A model generated the notes under the pieces. That model had not been told where the DNA came from and searched no databases. It saw nothing but the letters and a program-made list of their open reading frames with translations. A stretch of DNA of 39,633 nucleotides from an uncultured Alphaproteobacteria bacterium (lineage in GTDB: Bacteria; Pseudomonadota; Alphaproteobacteria; MPNO01; UBA830): NCBI GenBank assembly GCA_913046035.1, contig CAJWSW010000021.1, positions 1-39,633 of the forward strand, in the 5' to 3' direction. Shown piece by piece: positions 16,647 to 25,419 of the stretch (position 1 is the first letter of the stretch; each line of letters begins with the position of its first letter). Both the position numbers and the translations under genes were made by a program.

Positions 16647-16759
16647 GCCGGGGAGCGGTGTGATTTTCACGCTGTATGCAGCACCGTGTTTAGCCGAGCC
16701 GCGTCTACGGTGTCAATCAACTGCGAACTGGACGGCATGAAGATATAGCCCACGGTAGC

Positions 16760-18472
16760 TCAAATAGAGTTGTCCCCTTCGTCGAGCACCACATTCAGAA
16801 TAGCTGTCTGGCCGTTACAAACCGCTCTCTGACCCTCTTGTATGGCATTTTCCAGCTCAATGAGCCTATCTACTTTGCGGCCATAGAAACCAAAAGCTCT
16901 TGCGAGCTCTGCATAATCCATATCTGTAATAGTATGACCAACCGATGTGCTGTTATTCGCCGCTAAACCGTTAGGATAGTAGGAGTGATGCTCTTTTCGC
17001 ATAGCGGAATAACCCATATTATTGAAAATCACGACAAAGATAGGGAGTTCTTCATGTTTTGACAGCGTGAGGCTCTGAACAACGGGGTTATACATGAATG
17101 ATCCATCGCCTATGACTGAAACAACAAAACAATCGGGCCGAGCAAGTTTTGTCCCCAGCGCCAGACCAAGTCCCTGCCCCAGGCCGCCGGTCGCGGCAGT
17201 GTAAAACGACCGTGGTCCTCTGTAGTCAAGATGACGGATTATTATCGGACGATGTGTAATTGTTTCATCAACGAACACTGCATCGTCGGGAAGCAACGCG
17301 CTCAGCGTCGCGCATAAACCGATTGGTGTGATCGTCTCTTTTGCGAGTCCGTCAGCTTCGATAGCTTTATTTCTGGCTACCATGTCATTATGTGCTTTGG
17401 ACCATTTTTCCCAACGCAGGGAAACTTCTGCCTCTACAACCCTATTACAGATAATGGAATTCAAGGACTGTAGCGTGGCAATCGCATCGCCTTCGAGAAA
17501 AATGTCGGCCTGAAGACTCTGATGCACCATGTGGGGGCGGAATGGCGTTTCATCGATATTGACAATCTTTGCGTTCGCGGGTTTGGCACTAGGCGGCGTC
17601 CATGGCGCGCGGGCTCGCAGTGTCAGCACTACATCGCAATCTTTTAGATAATCTGGCTCCCCCATACCCTGGTACATGGGATGCTCCTTGGGGAAGTTCG
17701 TGAAATCGAGCCAGCGGCATTCCGATACAGGAATTGCCAGCATTTCTGACAGCTCGACCGTCGCCGAATAGCCAGCAGGATCGCGGCCAATGGACTCAGC
17801 GACGATCGCAGGATTTTTTGCATTTAGCAGCATATCAGCAACCGCCTCAATGTCTTCCGCGGGCGGAACGGGTTTGGGCGCTGGAGGCACAGCGCGGGGG
17901 GCTTGAGGTGGCGTCCAGTCGTGTAACATAGTTTCGATCGGCACCGACATATATACCGGCCCCGCGGGCGATCGCTGTGCCATCTCACCAGCGCGTATCA
18001 ACTGTTCATAAAGTGTATGCTGGCTGCTCACGGACTGCGACCACTTGGTGATGCCGCTGGCAAGTACCGTCGGGCCGCCCACAACAGACAACACACCGTG
18101 CCATTGCGGACCAGGATCGAACCCGTCATGTTCGCTGTAGGATAACGATTCACCAGACACAACGACCATCGGCACGCTCTGCCGGTACGCCGTATCGATA
18201 CCGATTGAGCCCTGCAGCAAACCAACGCCAGTGTGCAGCATCACAGCTTGCATGCGTCCGGTCATAACGGAATACCCAATAGCAAGGTCGACAGCGAGGG
18301 TTTCGTGTGCGCAATTCAGATATCTTGGCCCTTCGGTTTTTTCTCTTTCTTGGCGCGCGAAGGCTTCCCAGACAGAACCCCATTCGGAGCCAGGAGATGC
18401 AATAACATAATCAATATCTAGTTGACGAAATGCTTCCAAGATCGCCTCGCCACCATCAATATAGTTTTTCAT
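16760..18472 (-). CDS. Thiamine diphosphate-dependent enzyme, acetolactate-synthase-like
   Basis: A 570-residue enzyme with the three-domain layout of acetolactate synthase, benzoylformate decarboxylase and relatives. The N-terminal Pyr domain has the activating Glu (CAHETLAVDLAIGYSVMTGR, Glu57). The middle NAD/FAD-like domain has NPAIVAESIGRDPAGY. The C-terminal PP domain carries the ThDP/Mg motif GDGSFMYNP, ending in FNN about 30 residues later. Catalytic features are intact, but the reaction cannot be assigned: there is no acetolactate-synthase small subunit or branched-chain pathway gene nearby. Start: ATG 18472, preceded by GGGGATA. The frame is open 35 codons further, but that extension lacks family resemblance. 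It is monocistronic as far as visible. Confidence 0.88.
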   Translation of the reverse strand: MKNYIDGGEAILEAFRQLDIDYVIASPGSEWGSVWEAFARQEREKTEGPRYLNCAHETLAVDLAIGYSVMTGRMQAVMLHTGVGLLQGSIGIDTAYRQSVPMVVVSGESLSYSEHDGFDPGPQWHGVLSVVGGPTVLASGITKWSQSVSSQHTLYEQLIRAGEMAQRSPAGPVYMSVPIETMLHDWTPPQAPRAVPPAPKPVPPAEDIEAVADMLLNAKNPAIVAESIGRDPAGYSATVELSEMLAIPVSECRWLDFTNFPKEHPMYQGMGEPDYLKDCDVVLTLRARAPWTPPSAKPANAKIVNIDETPFRPHMVHQSLQADIFLEGDAIATLQSLNSIICNRVVEAEVSLRWEKWSKAHNDMVARNKAIEADGLAKETITPIGLCATLSALLPDDAVFVDETITHRPIIIRHLDYRGPRSFYTAATGGLGQGLGLALGTKLARPDCFVVSVIGDGSFMYNPVVQSLTLSKHEELPIFVVIFNNMGYSAMRKEHHSYYPNGLAANNSTSVGHTITDMDYAELARAFGFYGRKVDRLIELENAIQEGQRAVCNGQTAILNVVLDEGDNSI

Positions 18473-18857
18473 TTGCCATATCCCCGTTGCGCAATTTATT
18501 GGGTAATGAAGAGAGATTATCTTGCAACTATGGCAGAGGAAAGATGCTGAAAGTGTGTTTCGAAACAACCGAACCACTCTGTCATCTCAACCAGGATACC
18601 TGCAAAATTCAGCCCAAAAAGAATTCCGCCGAAGTGAATATTAAAGAAATGTCTGGTGGGATTTCTATTCCGCGCCTGACTTTCGAGGAGTGGTCGAATG
18701 CTACTGCACCAGTGCTGAATGCTAGGTGTTTTAACCGGTTCGGGCTCCAACAAATTATTTACCGCAATTCAAAAGAACACGCGACATCTGCGGTAAAATC
18801 CGTGTCACTTTATACTGAAAACACCCTATCGGCAGCGATCTTTAAGGAGCAAAGACC

Positions 18858-19040
18858 GTGCACCACCTGACCGCACCGTGCGCGCACTTATTCAATGTCG
18901 ACAGCCGAAGCGTCCTCTGGGTGTTAATGAAGAAGATCAAACGCTTGGCCAGGGTTGGACCCAACCTGCCAGATCAGCCATCGGACCGCCCTCCGGGGTC
19001 TGAGCTTATCCTACGTCAGCAACATGCCAGTTTAGATTAA
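18858..19040 (+). CDS. Possible 60-residue small protein
   Basis: A GTG at 18858 is preceded by AAGGAG (18844-18849), with eight bases between, and by a -10-like TATACT at 18811-18816. A clear -35 is lacking. The product has a basic middle (VLMKKIKRLARVGP), a Pro-rich stretch and no recognised domain. Other frames here are also partly open, so coding status is weak. It sits alone in a long intergenic gap. Confidence 0.2.
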   Translation: MHHLTAPCAHLFNVDSRSVLWVLMKKIKRLARVGPNLPDQPSDRPPGSELILRQQHASLD

Positions 19041-19156
19041 TTTTATAGTAAACCTAAATCAAACCGAACGCGTCGGCTGGTATCGATAATATGCGTCCGG
19101 CGGACCAGGCAGCATCCTTCCAGCGTTATTGGAACCATACGTATTCTAGACGTACG

Positions 19157-19203
19157 AAGGAGGACCCCCCATGAATTTTAACAGCATAATAACGCACCAT
19201 TAG
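19157..19203 (+). other. Ten-codon mini-ORF behind a perfect Shine-Dalgarno
   Basis: AAGGAGG at 19157-19163 is seven bases before ATG 19171. The frame reads MNFNSIITHH and stops at TAG 19201-19203. All frames beyond it close quickly. It could be a leader peptide, a gene remnant or chance. No downstream + strand gene exists for it to regulate, since gatB converges on it. Confidence 0.2.
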
Positions 19204-19245
19204 ATAGGATTGATAACGCGGAAAAAGGGGCCCACGGAGGAAAGG

Positions 19246-20697
19246 CTATCCGTCCAATTTTTTGAGCAAAAGCTCATTTACTGCTCGAGGGTTAGCCTTA
19301 CCATTCGTGGCCTTCATAACCTGGCCAACGAACCAGCCGACAACCTTCTCGTTACCACCCTTGTACTGTGCGACCTGAGCAGCGCCATTGGCGATAGCCT
19401 CGTCGACCGCAGCCTCGATGGCACCAATATCGGTAACCTGCTTCATTCCGCGCTCTTCGACAATCTTTTCCGGGTCGTCACAGGTCTCAAACATTACTTC
19501 AAACACATCTTTAGCTAGTCTGTTGGACACGGTTCCGTCGCTAATTAAATCGATAAGACGGCCTAATTGGCCCGCCGACACAGGCGATCGGGCAATATCA
19601 GTATCGGTCCGGTTGAGTGCACCAAATAATTCTCCCATAATCCAATTAGCGGAGATCCTGGGGTCGCGGCCTTCAGTCACTTCTTCGAAAAATTCAGCAG
19701 TTTCGCGCTCTGCTACCAATGTTCTGGCATCGACGATGCTCAGCCCGTAATCAGCTATGAAACGGCGTTTCTTGCGGTCCGGCAACTCCGGCAGTGTTTC
19801 ACGTATAGCATCAACCCAACTCTGCTCAAATTCCAACGGCAGCAGATCGGGATCCGGGAAATACCGGTAGTCATGCGCTTCTTCCTTTGAGCGCATTGAC
19901 CGAGTTTCGCCGCGGTCGGGATCGAACAGCCGGGTTTCCTGGTCAACCGCCCCGCCATCCTCAATCACCTCGATTTGACGCTGAGCCTCATAATCAATCG
20001 CTTGACGAATGAAGCGAATGGAGTTCACATTCTTGATCTCGGCCCGAGTACCGAAGTCGCTACCCGGTCTCCGAACCGAAACGTTGACATCCGCGCGCAA
20101 ACTGCCCTCCTGCATATTTCCATCGCAGGTTCCAAGATAACGCATGATGGATCGGACCTTTTCGACATAAGCACCAGCCTCCTCGGCCGAACGAATATCG
20201 GGCTCCGACACAATCTCCATCAAAGCGACACCCGACCGGTTCAGATCAACCAACGTCTTAGCTTGGTCTTGGTCATGCAACGACTTACCCGCGTCCTGCT
20301 CCAGATGCAGCCGAGAAATTCTTATGGTGCGGCTAGTGCCATCTTCCAAGTCGACCTCGACCTCGCCCGGACCAACAACAGGATCGAGATATTGTGAAAT
20401 CTGATAACCTTGCGGCAGATCTGGATAGAAGTAGTTTTTCCGGTCGAAAATTGATTTGAGATTGATTTGAGCATTGAGACCAAGGCCCGTTCGTACCGCC
20501 TGCTCCACGGCCTTTTCGTTTATCACCGGCAGCATGCCCGGCATTGCAGCATCTACGAGCGCTACCTGTTCGTTCGGTTCGGCGCCGAACTCCGTTGACG
20601 CCCCAGAAAAAAGCTTAGACTTTGAAGTCACTTGAGCATGAACCTCCAGCCCGATCACGACTTCCCAGTCGCCAGTACGACCCTGTATTAGGCTCAT
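19246..20697 (-). CDS. gatB: Asp-tRNA(Asn)/Glu-tRNA(Gln) amidotransferase subunit B
   Basis: GatB binds misacylated Asp-tRNA(Asn) or Glu-tRNA(Gln) and activates the side-chain carboxylate with ATP, so that ammonia from GatA can form Asn-tRNA or Gln-tRNA. The 483-residue product starts [20 protein letters not shown]. It carries the family's [32 protein letters not shown] and [17 protein letters not shown], plus the C-terminal tRNA-binding YqeY-like tail ending [10 protein letters not shown]. Length is normal. ATG 20697 overlaps the stop of the upstream small membrane-protein gene by four bases. The frame is open further 5', but the conserved N-terminus fixes this start. It is the last gene of the gatC-gatA-membrane protein-gatB operon. 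Confidence 0.97.
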   Translation of the reverse strand: MSLIQGRTGDWEVVIGLEVHAQVTSKSKLFSGASTEFGAEPNEQVALVDAAMPGMLPVINEKAVEQAVRTGLGLNAQINLKSIFDRKNYFYPDLPQGYQISQYLDPVVGPGEVEVDLEDGTSRTIRISRLHLEQDAGKSLHDQDQAKTLVDLNRSGVALMEIVSEPDIRSAEEAGAYVEKVRSIMRYLGTCDGNMQEGSLRADVNVSVRRPGSDFGTRAEIKNVNSIRFIRQAIDYEAQRQIEVIEDGGAVDQETRLFDPDRGETRSMRSKEEAHDYRYFPDPDLLPLEFEQSWVDAIRETLPELPDRKKRRFIADYGLSIVDARTLVAERETAEFFEEVTEGRDPRISANWIMGELFGALNRTDTDIARSPVSAGQLGRLIDLISDGTVSNRLAKDVFEVMFETCDDPEKIVEERGMKQVTDIGAIEAAVDEAIANGAAQVAQYKGGNEKVVGWFVGQVMKATNGKANPRAVNELLLKKLDG

Positions 20698-21020
20698 TGT
20701 GGACCCACTCCTCTCATAAGCCACGCAACAAACAACGTAAGTAGGGCATAAGCGCAGCTCCGGAAAAAATACAATCGTCCCATCCGCATCCAATAGGCGC
20801 GGGTCTCCCTTTTGCGGTACTCCGTCGCCAACTTCTTTGCCCGCATGTTATCGAACTTCTCCCACGTTATCCTGTACATCTCGTACATCGGCCAAGCCTG
20901 AACCCCTGCGCAGGCAGCAAAAGCTGCAAGCACACCCTGGTTGGTAAACGTGAATATCTTCCATCCTATCAGACCAAGACTAATATGTATCAGGACGTAC
21001 CAAACAGTTTGCATCTGCAT
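20694..21020 (-). CDS. Small membrane protein of unknown function inside the gat operon
   Basis: A 108-residue protein I do not recognise. Three hydrophobic segments are visible: [19 protein letters not shown] (~7-25), [18 protein letters not shown] (~29-46) and [15 protein letters not shown] (~88-102). They are separated by a strongly basic, helical-looking linker ([19 protein letters not shown]). The ATG at 21020 has GAGG seven bases upstream, overlapping the gatA stop region. The stop overlaps the gatB ATG by four bases. It is therefore translated between gatA and gatB. Nothing suggests it is part of the soluble GatCAB enzyme; it may be a passenger or a membrane anchor. Confidence 0.75.
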   Translation of the reverse strand: MQMQTVWYVLIHISLGLIGWKIFTFTNQGVLAAFAACAGVQAWPMYEMYRITWEKFDNMRAKKLATEYRKRETRAYWMRMGRLYFFRSCAYALLTLFVAWLMRGVGPQ

Positions 21021-21029
21021 ATTGCAGCC

Positions 21030-22511
21030 TCATCTTTGTCCAGGCCGGGCTTTGAAATCTGCGGCATCTTCAAGTGCCTGCGCGGCTCGCAAAAGCGTTT
21101 CTTCATCGAACGCGCGACCGATCAGGTGCAAGCCAAGGGGTAGTCCATCATGGGACAACCCAGCAGGGACAGAAATCGCCGGTAAGCCCGCCAATGAAGC
21201 GGGGACAGTAAGCACATCATTCAAATACATTGCGATTGGATCATCCGACTTTTCGTCCATCGCGAAAGCAGCGCCCGGTGTTGTAGGTGTGAGGATAACA
21301 TCACACGCTGCGTACGCGTCGCGGAAATCTCTCGCGATAAGAGCGCGAACTTTTTGTGCTTTCAGGTAATAGGCATCGTAATATCCAGACGAAAGCGCAA
21401 ACGTGCCTATTAGAATTCGCCGCCGAACTTCCCGTCCGAAACCGCCGGCGCGGGTGTTTTCATACAACTCCGTTAGATCACTACCCTCTTTGCGCTGTCC
21501 AAAGCGCACACCATCGTAGCGGGCGAGATTGGACGAGGCCTCCGCCGGCGCGATGATGTAATAGGCCGGCAAAGCATATTTCGTATGTGGCAGGCTAATG
21601 TCGACTAGCTGCGCACCTGCACCCCTAAGCCATGATTTACCCTGCTCCCAAAGAAACTCTATTTCTGGGTCCATGCCATCAACCGCGTATTCGCTGGGTA
21701 TTCCGATCCGAAGCCCCTTAACTCCGTTGTTGAGCACTGACTCAAAATTGGGTGTGTCAATGTCAGCGGATGTCGAATCCATCGGGTCGAACCCAGCCAT
21801 GCCGCCCAACAGGATCGCCGCGTCACGCACCGTGCGCGTCATGGGACCGGCCTGGTCAAGCGAGGAAGCAAAGGCTACGATCCCCCAGCGCGAACAACGC
21901 CCATACGTGGGCTTCATACCGACGATTCCGCAGAACGCGGCTGGCTGCCTGATTGAGCCCCCGGTATCGGTACCTGTTGCGCCTAGACATAATCGACCAG
22001 CAACCGCAGAGGCCGATCCACCGGACGATCCGCCAGGCACTAGCGGTTTATTATCGCTACTACGACGCCATGGGTTTTCTACACTGCCGAAATAACTTGT
22101 TTCATTCGAAGACCCCATCGCAAATTCATCTAGATTTGTTTTGCCGAGCATAACGGTACCGGCAGCACGCAGATTGGACGTCACTGTGCTTTCGTAGGGC
22201 GGAATAAAGCCCTCCAAAATATGAGATGCGGCCGTGGTTTGGACACCGTCGGTACAAAACAGATCCTTGATAGCTATGGGAATACCATCCAGCGGACTGA
22301 GAGTTTCACCTTTGGCGCGTCGCGCGTCTGACGCGTCGGCATCGGCGAGTGCACGGTCTGGCGTTTCAGTGATGAAGGCGTTGAGGTAGCGCTCTTCCTC
22401 GATAGCCTCAAGAAAAGCGTTGGTCAGGTCGCGCGCCGACAATTGGCCTGCTGCAAGTGCATCGCGTGCATCGGCAATTGTTATATCGCGCAGATCTGAA
22501 GACCCTGCCAT
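21030..22511 (-). CDS. gatA: Asp-tRNA(Asn)/Glu-tRNA(Gln) amidotransferase subunit A
   Basis: GatA is the glutaminase of GatCAB, an amidase-signature enzyme that releases ammonia from Gln for transamidation on GatB. The 493-residue protein has the full Ser-cisSer-Lys machinery: the catalytic Lys in [10 protein letters not shown], the glycine-serine signature [15 protein letters not shown], and the nucleophile Ser in [38 protein letters not shown] is the family's substrate-loop region. Length is normal. The start ATG 22511 overlaps the last base of the gatC stop (TAATG), so the two are coupled. A small membrane-protein gene follows ten bases after the stop. Confidence 0.97.
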   Translation of the reverse strand: MAGSSDLRDITIADARDALAAGQLSARDLTNAFLEAIEEERYLNAFITETPDRALADADASDARRAKGETLSPLDGIPIAIKDLFCTDGVQTTAASHILEGFIPPYESTVTSNLRAAGTVMLGKTNLDEFAMGSSNETSYFGSVENPWRRSSDNKPLVPGGSSGGSASAVAGRLCLGATGTDTGGSIRQPAAFCGIVGMKPTYGRCSRWGIVAFASSLDQAGPMTRTVRDAAILLGGMAGFDPMDSTSADIDTPNFESVLNNGVKGLRIGIPSEYAVDGMDPEIEFLWEQGKSWLRGAGAQLVDISLPHTKYALPAYYIIAPAEASSNLARYDGVRFGQRKEGSDLTELYENTRAGGFGREVRRRILIGTFALSSGYYDAYYLKAQKVRALIARDFRDAYAACDVILTPTTPGAAFAMDEKSDDPIAMYLNDVLTVPASLAGLPAISVPAGLSHDGLPLGLHLIGRAFDEETLLRAAQALEDAADFKARPGQR

Positions 22512-22798
22512 TATTCGACCACTTTGGGCACGGAAAACATCCCTTTCTGCAGATCGGGAGCGTTGACCGTTACCTTTTCGGGAATGCCGCCATCGGTCAC
22601 CTTATCCGCTCGCCAGCGCTGTTTCATATCTGAGACCGATGCTAGAGGTTCAACGTTTTTAGTATTTACCTCGTCCAACAGTTCAATCCATCCGATTATA
22701 TTGGATAGCTCGCCTGCGAGCGTATCCAGTTCGTCCTCAGGCACTTTTATGCGTGCCAGTCGCGCCACCCGAGTCACCGTTTTCTTATCAACAGACAT
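22511..22798 (-). CDS. gatC: Asp-tRNA(Asn)/Glu-tRNA(Gln) amidotransferase subunit C
   Basis: GatC is the small subunit that wraps around GatA and stabilises the GatA-GatB interface. The 95-residue product has the standard helical N-terminus ([20 protein letters not shown]), then the extended central belt ([19 protein letters not shown]), and ends in [11 protein letters not shown], matching the family's F-x-VPKV-type terminus. It is first in the gat operon. Its start faces ruvX across a gap of about 90 bp that must contain the operon promoter. Length and motif order are typical. Confidence 0.95.
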   Translation of the reverse strand: MSVDKKTVTRVARLARIKVPEDELDTLAGELSNIIGWIELLDEVNTKNVEPLASVSDMKQRWRADKVTDGGIPEKVTVNAPDLQKGMFSVPKVVE

Positions 22799-22887
22799 GT
22801 CGTTGGAATCTCCTGCGAAAGCGCGCGAAAATTATCACTGGACCTTATTCCCGGCAAGAACACTTCCCGAAAGCCACAGTCCCGGTT

Positions 22888-23370
22888 ATGAACGCGCACA
22901 TGATTATAGGTGACATACAAACCTTTTCTCTGCGGCTTGCCGACCACTCCGCACTAATAGGCCTCGATCTCGGGAAAAAGACAATTGGCATGGCGATCTC
23001 AGATGACGGGCGAAAAATTGCATCTGCGCTCAACACGATACGACGGACGCGATTCACCCAAGACGCGGAATTTTTGTTGAACATCGCAGTCGAATACGGT
23101 GTCGGTGGATTTATCCTCGGCTTGCCGTTGAATATGAACGGCACTGAGGGACCTCGCTGTCAATCCGTCCGGCAGTTCGCGTCCAATCTGTCGGAAAAGA
23201 CCGATATTCCCATGGCGTTCTGGGACGAACGCCTCTCGACACAAGCGGCAGAACGCCACCTAATTGCAAGTGATGTCTCACGAAAACGGCGCGCTAAAGT
23301 CATCGATAAGCTGGCAGCACAATTTATCTTGCAAGGTGCCCTTGATTTCATGCGAAACATCAAACACTAG
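22888..23370 (+). CDS. ruvX: RuvX/YqgF family, putative pre-16S rRNA nuclease / Holliday junction resolvase
   Basis: A 160-residue RNase H-like nuclease of the YqgF family. It is essential in several bacteria and implicated in 16S rRNA 5'-end maturation, with Holliday-junction cleavage also proposed. Visible motifs: LIGLDLGKKTIGMAISD (first catalytic Asp), GFILGLPLNMNGTEGPRCQS, PMAFWDERLSTQAAERHL (second acidic pair) and DKLAAQFILQGALD (final Asp). ATG 22888 is chosen; ATG 22900, four codons on, is equally possible because neither has a strong ribosome-binding site. The longer open frame back to 22753 overlaps gatC and lacks resemblance. The gene is divergent from gatC and is followed by a terminator, so it is probably monocistronic. 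Confidence 0.92.
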   Translation: MNAHMIIGDIQTFSLRLADHSALIGLDLGKKTIGMAISDDGRKIASALNTIRRTRFTQDAEFLLNIAVEYGVGGFILGLPLNMNGTEGPRCQSVRQFASNLSEKTDIPMAFWDERLSTQAAERHLIASDVSRKRRAKVIDKLAAQFILQGALDFMRNIKH

Positions 23371-23386
23371 CTTAAACCAGAAATAC

Positions 23387-23415
23387 TCGTTGCCGTGTTT
23401 GGCAACACGATTTTT
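23387..23415 (+). terminator. Rho-independent terminator of ruvX
   Basis: GTTGCC (23389-23394) pairs with GGCAAC (23401-23406) around GTGTTT. The stem can extend by TC/GA-type pairs across a two-base bulge, and TTTTT follows at 23411-23415. It begins 17 bases after the ruvX stop. Confidence 0.6.
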
Positions 23416-23613
23416 AGCTTGGAAAAAATTTCCTTTATCGCTCCCCTCTTCAGTTTACCTTCTATTCTTCTTGATTTCGTTATGAGCACTTGTTTGCCCA
23501 ACTATCGTTAATCAGTTCTAATCAACGACGGAGTTTCAGAACAGAAAATGCAATCACTGCTTTGCATAAAAAAATGAATGCAGGGGTCTTACTCTTTAGA
23601 TTAGAAAGAAATT

Positions 23614-24276
23614 ATGTTCTACGAAATCGATAAAAATGATCACGGCCTGCCTTACAATCCAATTAAGGCTTGCGTGGTGCCGCGACCCATCGGTTGGATC
23701 ACATCCATTAGCCACGATGGATTGGTTAATGCGGCCCCTTACAGCTTTTTTAATATTCTTAGCTACGCCCCACCGTACGTTGTTTTTTCCGCCGGCGGAC
23801 ATGCGGAGGACCAGAAAGAAAAGGATTCAGTCGCCAACGTCCGCCTTACAGGCGAATTTGTATACAATATGGCTACCTGGAACCAGCGAGAGCAGATGAA
23901 TAATACTGGGTTAATTGTCGACCGAAAACTAAACGAGATGGCCGAGACCGGTTTAAGGCCCCTGCCATCAAAACTTGTGGCTCCACCGCGTATTGAAGGC
24001 GCCCCCGTGCATTTGGAATGCAAGTTACATGAGATAATTGATCTGCCGGGGCACGACGCCGTATCGACCCATCAGGTGGTCTTCGGGGTGGTGGTCGGTG
24101 TACATATAGCCAACGATGCCATTACTGATGAAGGTATCTTCGATGTGGCTCGTTATAAGCCGTTATCACGTCTGGGATACAAGGACTATGCGTGGACTGA
24201 TGACAGTGTAATCTTTCAAATGGAAAAACGCACACCAGAGGATACATTTGGTAAGCCTGAGCCAGCGGAGATATAG
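23614..24276 (+). CDS. Flavin reductase-like, FMN-binding protein (DIM6/NTAB type)
   Basis: A 220-residue protein of the flavin-reductase-like split-barrel family. Visible signatures are VVPRPIGWITSISHDGLVNA and NAAPYSFFNILSYAPPYVVF, the usual FMN-contacting strands. TGEFVYNMATWNQREQMN and the C-terminal ARYKPLSRLGYKDYAW follow. Members reduce or bind FMN and support oxygenases, or act as oxidoreductases themselves; the partner here is unknown. The start ATG 23614 follows an A-rich weak ribosome-binding site (AAAGAAATT). It is isolated: 243 bp after ruvX and 168 bp before pyrB. A wider open frame before the ATG is not evident. Family assignment is good, specific role unknown. Confidence 0.85.
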   Translation: MFYEIDKNDHGLPYNPIKACVVPRPIGWITSISHDGLVNAAPYSFFNILSYAPPYVVFSAGGHAEDQKEKDSVANVRLTGEFVYNMATWNQREQMNNTGLIVDRKLNEMAETGLRPLPSKLVAPPRIEGAPVHLECKLHEIIDLPGHDAVSTHQVVFGVVVGVHIANDAITDEGIFDVARYKPLSRLGYKDYAWTDDSVIFQMEKRTPEDTFGKPEPAEI

Positions 24277-24444
24277 GCTTCAACGAGCTGCAGATTTCCT
24301 GCAATCGCTCGGACGTTGTGCCACAACAGCACCCGGGGGCTCAGGTTGGGGACAGAAATTCATCCATTCGAAGGCCGTCAATACGAATCGGTACCGTGTA
24401 TAGCCGCTTGCCGGGTACCGTCCTGGAAATTATAACAACTTTTT

Positions 24445-25419
24445 ATGGTTGAACCGGCACCCGCGACCGACCTCCAGCCGCTGAGACGACATATCCTCGG
24501 CATGGAAGGTGTCCCCAAAGAAGAGATTGAAATCCTTCTAGACCTGTCGGAATCCTACATAGATCAAAACCGGCAAGACGACAAAAAAAGCTCAATTCTC
24601 CGCGGCCGCACCTTAATCAACGTTTTCTTCGAGAATTCCACCCGAACACGGACATCATTCGAACTCGCAGGAAAACGCTTGGGTGCCGACGTAATAAACA
24701 TGTCAGTTTCCTCCAGCGCGATTAAAAAAGGTGAGACACTCATCGACACTGCAATGACGCTAAATGCAATGCACCCCGATGTACTTACTGTGCGACATGC
24801 TGACTCAGGCGCTGTCCAGTTGCTAAGCGAAAAAGTTACATGCTCAGTCCTTAATGCAGGTGACGGAAGCCATGAGCACCCCACTCAAGCGCTGCTGGAC
24901 TCTTTGACAATCCGCCGGCGGAAGCAAAAACTGGAAGGGTTAGTCGTTGCAATCTGCGGCGACATTATTCATTCCCGAGTTGCCAGATCGAACATCTATC
25001 TGCTCAACACAATGGGTGCAAAGGTGCGTTTAGTGGCGCCAAGAACACTTCTTCCGGATGCAATCGAGAATTTCGGGGTGGCGGTGCATCACAATATGGA
25101 GAGTGGTATTCGCGATGCCGATATAATTATGATGCTGCGCCTCCAGACCGAACGAATGCAGGGATCGTACGTTCCATCGACCCGCGAGTATTTCCGGTTC
25201 TTTGGGCTCGATCGTGAGAAGCTAGCAATCGCTAAGCCGGATGCGCTCATCATGCATCCAGGCCCAATGAATCGCGGCATAGAGATCGACTCCGAATTAG
25301 CAGATGATATCAATCGCAGCGTCATCCACGAGCAGGTAGAGATGGGCGTCGCTGTGCGAATGGCTTGTCTCGACATCGCAACTCGGAATCTATCGCGTGA
25401 TAGTGCTGGTAATGGCTAG
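24445..25419 (+). CDS. pyrB: Aspartate carbamoyltransferase catalytic subunit
   Basis: PyrB joins carbamoyl phosphate and aspartate to carbamoyl-aspartate, the first committed step of pyrimidine synthesis. The 324-residue product carries the carbamoyl-phosphate loop [20 protein letters not shown], the [11 protein letters not shown] motif of the transition-state site, and the aspartate-domain loop [10 protein letters not shown] with [13 protein letters not shown]. Catalytic residues appear intact and length is normal. Its stop overlaps the next gene's GTG by one base (TAGTG), coupling it to the dihydroorotase-like gene. No pyrI regulatory subunit is present. In several bacteria such PyrB pairs with an inactive dihydroorotase homologue, which fits the neighbour here. 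Confidence 0.97.
   Translation: MVEPAPATDLQPLRRHILGMEGVPKEEIEILLDLSESYIDQNRQDDKKSSILRGRTLINVFFENSTRTRTSFELAGKRLGADVINMSVSSSAIKKGETLIDTAMTLNAMHPDVLTVRHADSGAVQLLSEKVTCSVLNAGDGSHEHPTQALLDSLTIRRRKQKLEGLVVAICGDIIHSRVARSNIYLLNTMGAKVRLVAPRTLLPDAIENFGVAVHHNMESGIRDADIIMMLRLQTERMQGSYVPSTREYFRFFGLDREKLAIAKPDALIMHPGPMNRGIEIDSELADDINRSVIHEQVEMGVAVRMACLDIATRNLSRDSAGNG

Larger units (their letters stand above)
18473..19245. other. 773-bp gene-poor region
   Basis: This lies between the ThDP enzyme start and the gatB stop. No frame gives a recognisable protein. Two + strand tiny frames have good Shine-Dalgarno sequences and are listed separately (18858-19040 and 19171-19203). On the minus strand a stretch near 18590-18660 faintly recalls the N-terminus of quinone oxidoreductases (FGLNFAGILVEM) but is too short and broken to call. 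The region may be regulatory, a decayed gene, or both. Confidence 0.4.

Noticed and set aside
18517-18753. Minus-strand stretch with FGLNFAGILVEM, faintly like the N-terminus of quinone oxidoreductases.
   Set aside because: The match covers about a dozen residues, no nucleotide-binding region follows in any frame, and the frame ends without further resemblance.
18430-18870. 146-codon open frame on the + strand overlapping the ThDP enzyme start.
   Set aside because: It is largely antisense to real coding sequence, has no ribosome-binding site and no recognisable domain.
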